Origin: CAIODY01 sp041192505
Lineage (GTDB): Bacteria > Bacteroidota > Bacteroidia > Chitinophagales > CAIODY01
Direction of reading: 5' to 3'
Length of the DNA stretch: 28,035 bases
NCBI GenBank assembly: GCA_041192505.1
Contig: JBEEMV010000268.1
Location: 1-28,035, forward strand
How positions within the stretch are numbered: the first letter of the stretch is position 1; each line of letters opens with the position of its first letter. This document shows positions 23,964 through 28,035 of this stretch, one piece after another. Under the pieces are notes generated by a model. That model was not told the DNA's origin and ran no database searches. It worked only from the letters and a program-made list of their open reading frames with translations. The position numbers and the translations under genes are program-made.

Positions 23964-25619
23964 ATGACAAAGTATGTATTTGTTACCGGTGGTGTATCTT
24001 CTTCTTTAGGCAAAGGCATTGTGGCTGCGTCTTTAGCCAAATTATTGCAATCTCGTGGATATAGAGTTACCATCCAGAAATTCGACCCTTATATTAATGT
24101 TGATCCAGGAACTTTAAATCCTTACGAACATGGCGAATGCTATGTAACGGATGATGGCGCCGAAACTGATTTGGATTTGGGGCATTACGAACGTTTTTTA
24201 AATATTCCTACTTCGCAGGCTAATAATGTTACTACGGGTAAAATTTACCAAACCGTTATTAATCATGAACGAGAAGGTGTGTTTTTAGGAAAAACGGTGC
24301 AAGTAATTCCGCATATTACCAATGAAATTAAGCGCCGAATGACCGCATTAAGCGTAACGGGCGAATACGATATTATTATTACCGAAATTGGTGGAACTGT
24401 TGGCGATATTGAAGGTTTACCTTTCATCGAGTCTATAAGACAAATGAAATGGGAAAAGGGCAACCAAAATGCTTTAGTAATCCATTTAACATTGGTACCT
24501 TATTTAAAGGCTGCAAAAGAGTTAAAAACAAAACCTACCCAACATTCAGTAAAAGATTTATTAGAAGTTGGTATTCAGCCCGATATTTTGGTATGCCGTA
24601 CCGAAATGCCATTGAATATGGATTTAAAAAGAAAATTAGCATTGTTCTGCAATGTTACTGTTAATAGTGTTATAGAAGCCCGTGATGTAGATACAATTTA
24701 TGATGTACCTATGGAAATGCTTCGTGAAAAATTAGACTTAACGGTTTTAGAAAAACTAAATCTACCAGCTACACAAGAGCCTGATTTAAAAAAATGGAAT
24801 AACTTTTTAAGTAAATTAAAAAATCCTAAACACGAAGTTACCATTGGCTTAGTAGGTAAATATGTTGAATTGCAAGATGCTTATAAATCTATCCATGAGG
24901 CATTTATTCATGCAGGTGTAAGCAACGATTGTAAAGTAAGAGTTGAAACGGTGCATAGCGAATTTTTAACAGAAGAAAATTTTAAAGAAAAATTATCGCA
25001 TTTTGATGGAGTGCTTGTTGCACCAGGGTTTGGTGGCAGAGGTATTGAAGGCAAAATAGCTTCTATCAAGTATATTCGTGAAAACAATATTCCATTTTTT
25101 GGTATTTGTTTCGGAATGCAATGTGCTGTAATTGAATTTGCAAGAAATGTATTGAACCTGAAAGAAGCACATACAGCCGAAGTAGATGCAAACACTGCTC
25201 ATCCAGTAATACACATGATGGAAGATCAACGTACCATAAGCCAAAAGGGTGGCACCATGCGTTTAGGCTCATATGATTGCGATGTAAAAGATGATTCGAT
25301 AGCGCATAAAGCATACAAACATAGGCATGTAAAAGAACGTCATCGTCATCGTTATGAATTTAATAATTTGTATTTAGATCAATTTGAAAAATCGGGAATG
25401 ATTGCCACAGGCATCAACAATCAAAAGCATTTGGTTGAAATTGTTGAGTTGAAAAATCATCCTTATTTTATTGGTGTACAGTTTCATCCTGAATTAAAAA
25501 GTACGGTTGAAAACCCTCATCCATTGTTTGTTTCGTTTATCGAAGCATCATTAAAATATCATGAACAAAAAATTGAATCGCAATTGAGCCGAGGCGAAGT
25601 GCCTTTTAGTGCTATCTAA
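23964..25619 (+). CDS. pyrG: CTP synthase
   Basis: This 551-residue enzyme aminates UTP to CTP. The synthetase half opens with TKYVFVTGGVSSSLGKGIVA and has GTVGDIEGLPFIE. The C-terminal glutaminase half carries FGICFGMQC with the catalytic Cys at residue 382, and FHPELKS with the catalytic His-Glu pair near the end. I chose ATG 23964, because the residues encoded by an upstream GTG at 23916 are not family-like and the ATG gives the standard MTKYVFVTGG. A terminator follows. No recognisable promoter box was found in the gap to truB. Confidence 0.97.
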   Translation: MTKYVFVTGGVSSSLGKGIVAASLAKLLQSRGYRVTIQKFDPYINVDPGTLNPYEHGECYVTDDGAETDLDLGHYERFLNIPTSQANNVTTGKIYQTVINHEREGVFLGKTVQVIPHITNEIKRRMTALSVTGEYDIIITEIGGTVGDIEGLPFIESIRQMKWEKGNQNALVIHLTLVPYLKAAKELKTKPTQHSVKDLLEVGIQPDILVCRTEMPLNMDLKRKLALFCNVTVNSVIEARDVDTIYDVPMEMLREKLDLTVLEKLNLPATQEPDLKKWNNFLSKLKNPKHEVTIGLVGKYVELQDAYKSIHEAFIHAGVSNDCKVRVETVHSEFLTEENFKEKLSHFDGVLVAPGFGGRGIEGKIASIKYIRENNIPFFGICFGMQCAVIEFARNVLNLKEAHTAEVDANTAHPVIHMMEDQRTISQKGGTMRLGSYDCDVKDDSIAHKAYKHRHVKERHRHRYEFNNLYLDQFEKSGMIATGINNQKHLVEIVELKNHPYFIGVQFHPELKSTVENPHPLFVSFIEASLKYHEQKIESQLSRGEVPFSAI

Positions 25620-25642
25620 ATTTTAAATAAAAAACATAAAAG

Positions 25643-25664
25643 AAGGAAGCTAATTGGCTTCCTT
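25643..25664. terminator. Intrinsic terminator after pyrG
   Basis: Arms AAGGAAGC (25643-25650) and GCTTCCTT (25657-25664) with a 6-base loop form an 8-pair stem followed by TTTT, directly after pyrG. Confidence 0.85.
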
Positions 25665-25706
25665 TTTTGTTTAGAAAATCTTACAAAATCTGATTTCAAA
25701 ATTTAC

Positions 25707-25714
25707 TATTTTTG
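25707..25714 (+). promoter_or_regulatory. -7 promoter box for the DUF58 gene
   Basis: TATTTTTG fits TAnnTTTG. It covers an in-frame TTG at 25712, which argues that this TTG is not the start and that the TTG at 25742 is. No -33 element is evident. Confidence 0.4.
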
Positions 25715-25741
25715 AAATCGCACAATCAAAATTTTATCCTT

Positions 25742-27067
25742 TTGTTTAAAGATATTTTTCTTACTCGAGTTTTTTTTATAGCCATTGGCTTTGCTGCATT
25801 ATTGTTTGTGGTTTCGTTTTTTCTGCCTGTTATTTTTGTTGTAGCACAAGTAGTTTTAGGAATAATATTAACCACCACATTAGTCGATTTTTTTATTTTA
25901 TTCAATCCGAAAATAAAAATTGAAGTAGTTAGAAATACGCCAAAAATTTTGTCGTTGGGCGATAATAATTTAATTGAATTGTTAATTAAAAATCTATCAT
26001 CAATCCGCCTTGGTATCCGCATTCATGATACATTGCCCGAACAATTGCAGATAAGAAATTTTTCTATTACTAAAATATTTGATAGCAATCAACTACAAAA
26101 ATTTCCTTATTATATTTTGCCAAACGAACGTGGCATTTATACATTTCCATCCACCTATTTATTCATCAATAGTTTTTTAAAATTAGCTGAACGCAGAATT
26201 GTAATAATGAATACAAATGATGTGGCTTGTTATCCATCTATATTGCAAATGAAAAAAATTGAGTTGTTAAGTATGCAGCGTACACAAGCATTAGAAGGCA
26301 CTAAAAAGCAACGTCGAATAGGAACAAGTTATGAATTTGAACAAATAAAAAATTATGTTCATGGCGATGATTACCGCCATTTAAATTGGAAGGCAACAGG
26401 CAAAATGAATAAGCTGATGATTGACCAATACGAAGATGAAAAATCGCAACAGGTTTATTTTATTGTTGATAAAAGCCGAAATATGTTGATGCCTTTTGGC
26501 GGATTAAGTTTGTTGGATTATAGCATCAATGCGGCTTTGGCTATAGCTAATGTGGCAGTAAAAAAACAAGATAAAGTGGGGTTGATTACATTTAGCAATG
26601 CTATTCATACCAAATTAAAAGCCGAACGAAAAATACATCAGCTTCATAAAATTAATGAACTATTGTATAACGAAAAAGAAACCGAATTAGAAGCCGATTT
26701 TGAATTGATGTATAACACAGTACGGAATTTTATACATGGCAGAAGTATGCTTTTTTTATTCACCAATTTTGAAAGCAGCTATGCTTTGCAAAGAGTGTTG
26801 CCTGTGTTAAGAAGCATGAACAGATTGCATTTGCTAGTAGTTATATTTTTTGAAAACACTGAAATATCGAGTTATGCCAACGAAAAAGTAAATGATTTAA
26901 GAGGCATTTATGATACTACTATTGCCGCCACTATGTTGGATGAAAAGAAGCAAATATTAAAAGAATTAAATCAATATGGTATTCAATCTATCATTACAAA
27001 GCCCGAAGAATTAAGCATTGCAACGCTGAATAAATATATGCAATTAAAGGCCAGTAGAAGTTTGTAA
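25742..27067 (+). CDS. DUF58 domain-containing membrane protein
   Basis: This protein has about 441 residues. Two N-terminal hydrophobic helices (LTRVFFIAIGFAALLFVVSFF and the next about 20 residues) anchor it. A beta-rich stretch follows, then the DUF58 signature RIGTSYEFEQIKNYVHGDDYRHLNWKATG, seen here as GTSYEFEQIKNY and GDDYRHLNWKATG. A VWA-like part runs from QQVYFIVDKSRNM onward; its DxSxx metal site reads DKSRN. DUF58 proteins work with MoxR ATPases; the moxR gene here is at 9073. I chose TTG 25742 because the residues KDIFLTRVFF are the usual opening. A TTG at 25712 would add ten residues but lies in the promoter box. Confidence 0.88.
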   Translation: MFKDIFLTRVFFIAIGFAALLFVVSFFLPVIFVVAQVVLGIILTTTLVDFFILFNPKIKIEVVRNTPKILSLGDNNLIELLIKNLSSIRLGIRIHDTLPEQLQIRNFSITKIFDSNQLQKFPYYILPNERGIYTFPSTYLFINSFLKLAERRIVIMNTNDVACYPSILQMKKIELLSMQRTQALEGTKKQRRIGTSYEFEQIKNYVHGDDYRHLNWKATGKMNKLMIDQYEDEKSQQVYFIVDKSRNMLMPFGGLSLLDYSINAALAIANVAVKKQDKVGLITFSNAIHTKLKAERKIHQLHKINELLYNEKETELEADFELMYNTVRNFIHGRSMLFLFTNFESSYALQRVLPVLRSMNRLHLLVVIFFENTEISSYANEKVNDLRGIYDTTIAATMLDEKKQILKELNQYGIQSIITKPEELSIATLNKYMQLKASRSL

Positions 27068-27069
27068 AA

Positions 27070-28035
27070 TTATTTTCTGATAGCTAATTGCAAATTAGAT
27101 GTGCCTTTATTAAATTTATAACCTGTACCAAATGGTAGATTTTTTACCAAAGTTGAATCTTTGTAAAGTGCCTTTAACTCTGGTTGTTCGTCGCCTTTAA
27201 ATAAATTAATTACGCCATTATACGAACCATACAATTGAATGTTCCATTTTGTAGTATCTAAAAATTTAATAGGAATGCCGCTATCATCTTGCAACACAGC
27301 AGTTGCATTATTTAAAATTAAATTTCGAACATTACTAAAGTAAGGCTTATGCATCAAGCAACTTGCAGCTTTTAAATACGTTGTGAAATCTTTTTGAGCC
27401 ATCACAAATTTTTCAAATTCAGGATGATTTTTATAATTTGAATTAGATAAATCGAATGAGAAATAATACAATATTTGCTGCTTATTATTTTTAACTAAAG
27501 TAATTTTTACACCTTTTACTTTTTTCTTTATTTCTGTTGAATCGCCTTTTTGGTAAGGCTTTTCGCTACCATCATCATTTAATGTAATGCGTTGCAACGA
27601 TTGTAATTCATATCCCCTACGAGTTGAAAAAATATAAAGCAATGGCAACATTCCATTCAAATTTTCTTTATTAAAATTTTCTTTCATGGCTATGGTTCTA
27701 AAAAAACCAAAATTGGTAATGGCATACAATGAATTTTGAATTTGTTTCAAATAACTATTTAAAGATGTATCATTTAATTTTTCTATTTTTTTAGCATCGC
27801 CCACAGGCTCTAAACCCACCATAATATAGCGTTTGGCATCAGGAAAAAAATTATTAGCATAATAAAAATCGGGACCACTAAAAGGGTAAAAAACAGTATT
27901 TATTTTTTCGTTTACCGATTTCAATTCTGTTTTCGACCAATTATTAATTACTGCAAATTTCCGTCTATCCAATTTTGCAAATGATGAATCTAAATTTTTT
28001 GAATAGGTTTTCCATTCGCTAAATTTTTCTAACTC
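27070..28035 (-). CDS. Conserved protein of unknown function (5' truncated)
   Basis: The frame is open to the right edge, so the N-terminus is outside the window; 321 codons are seen. I do not recognise a named family. The visible part begins with charged helix-like residues (ELEKFSEWKTYSKNLDSSFA), then FYPFSGPDFYYANNFFP and YIMVGLEPVG, and later KGVKITLVKNNKQQILYYF and a C-terminal PFGTGYKFNKGTSNLQLAIRK. The pattern suggests a periplasmic or surface protein, but no signal peptide can be seen. It converges with the DUF58 gene, two bases apart. Confidence 0.8.
   Translation of the reverse strand, partial: ELEKFSEWKTYSKNLDSSFAKLDRRKFAVINNWSKTELKSVNEKINTVFYPFSGPDFYYANNFFPDAKRYIMVGLEPVGDAKKIEKLNDTSLNSYLKQIQNSLYAITNFGFFRTIAMKENFNKENLNGMLPLLYIFSTRRGYELQSLQRITLNDDGSEKPYQKGDSTEIKKKVKGVKITLVKNNKQQILYYFSFDLSNSNYKNHPEFEKFVMAQKDFTTYLKAASCLMHKPYFSNVRNLILNNATAVLQDDSGIPIKFLDTTKWNIQLYGSYNGVINLFKGDEQPELKALYKDSTLVKNLPFGTGYKFNKGTSNLQLAIRK

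Noticed and set aside
1..28035. CRISPR array, tRNA, rRNA, prophage or replication origin
   Set aside because: No spaced direct repeats, cloverleaf-like sequences, phage genes or clustered origin boxes were seen on reading both strands.

Overview
The window is AT-rich, gene-dense DNA from a Bacteroidota (Bacteroidetes) bacterium, probably near the Chitinophagales/Sphingobacteriales branch, although the genus cannot be read from it. The signs are upstream boxes of the form TAnnTTTG (the Bacteroidota -7 element) with almost no Shine-Dalgarno sequences, a DUF4835 (PorD-like) gene behind coaBC, a surA-moxR pair, a DUF58 protein, and several TTG starts. Most of the window is core genome: no phage, insertion sequence with transposase, CRISPR array, rRNA or tRNA was seen.

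Layout. 1-2265: an ABC exporter (5'-truncated ATPase, permease) followed by a LolA-like periplasmic carrier. 2289-4617 (minus): an operon of a divergent SAM hydroxide adenosyltransferase-family protein, an ABM-fold monooxygenase and a geranylgeranyl-reductase-like flavoprotein. 4700-5680: PhoH. 5697-7576 (minus): rhomboid protease then a Gfo/Idh/MocA oxidoreductase. 7699-10032: SurA-like chaperone/isomerase and MoxR ATPase, closed by a strong terminator and a small palindromic element. 10187-11857 (minus): glycyl-tRNA synthetase with an enlarged insertion region. 11928-12441 (minus): a toxin-antitoxin operon with an intact antitoxin and a frameshifted RelE/ParE toxin. 12531-12875: MmcQ/YjbR protein.

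12877-17451 (minus) is a signalling block: a PAS hybrid histidine kinase, a small exported Cys-containing protein of unknown family, and a periplasmic-TPR hybrid histidine kinase. Two hairpins sharing the same arm sequence flank the small gene. 17591-19730: coaBC and DUF4835. 19739-20191 (minus): queD. 20192-20471 is a gene-poor gap with a possible gene remnant. 20472-21776: DinB-like protein and scpA. 21778-23832 (minus): truB, thyA, folA (folate/dTMP synthesis). 23964-25619: pyrG. 25742-27067: DUF58. 27070 to the right edge (minus): a 5'-truncated conserved protein of unknown function.

I see no unmistakable new multi-gene system. The best candidates for follow-up are the kinase/small exported protein block, the SAM-enzyme homologue that seems to lack its family's catalytic triad, the ABC exporter plus LolA-like carrier, and the broken toxin beside a live-looking antitoxin. 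All functional calls come from reading motifs by eye; no database search was run.
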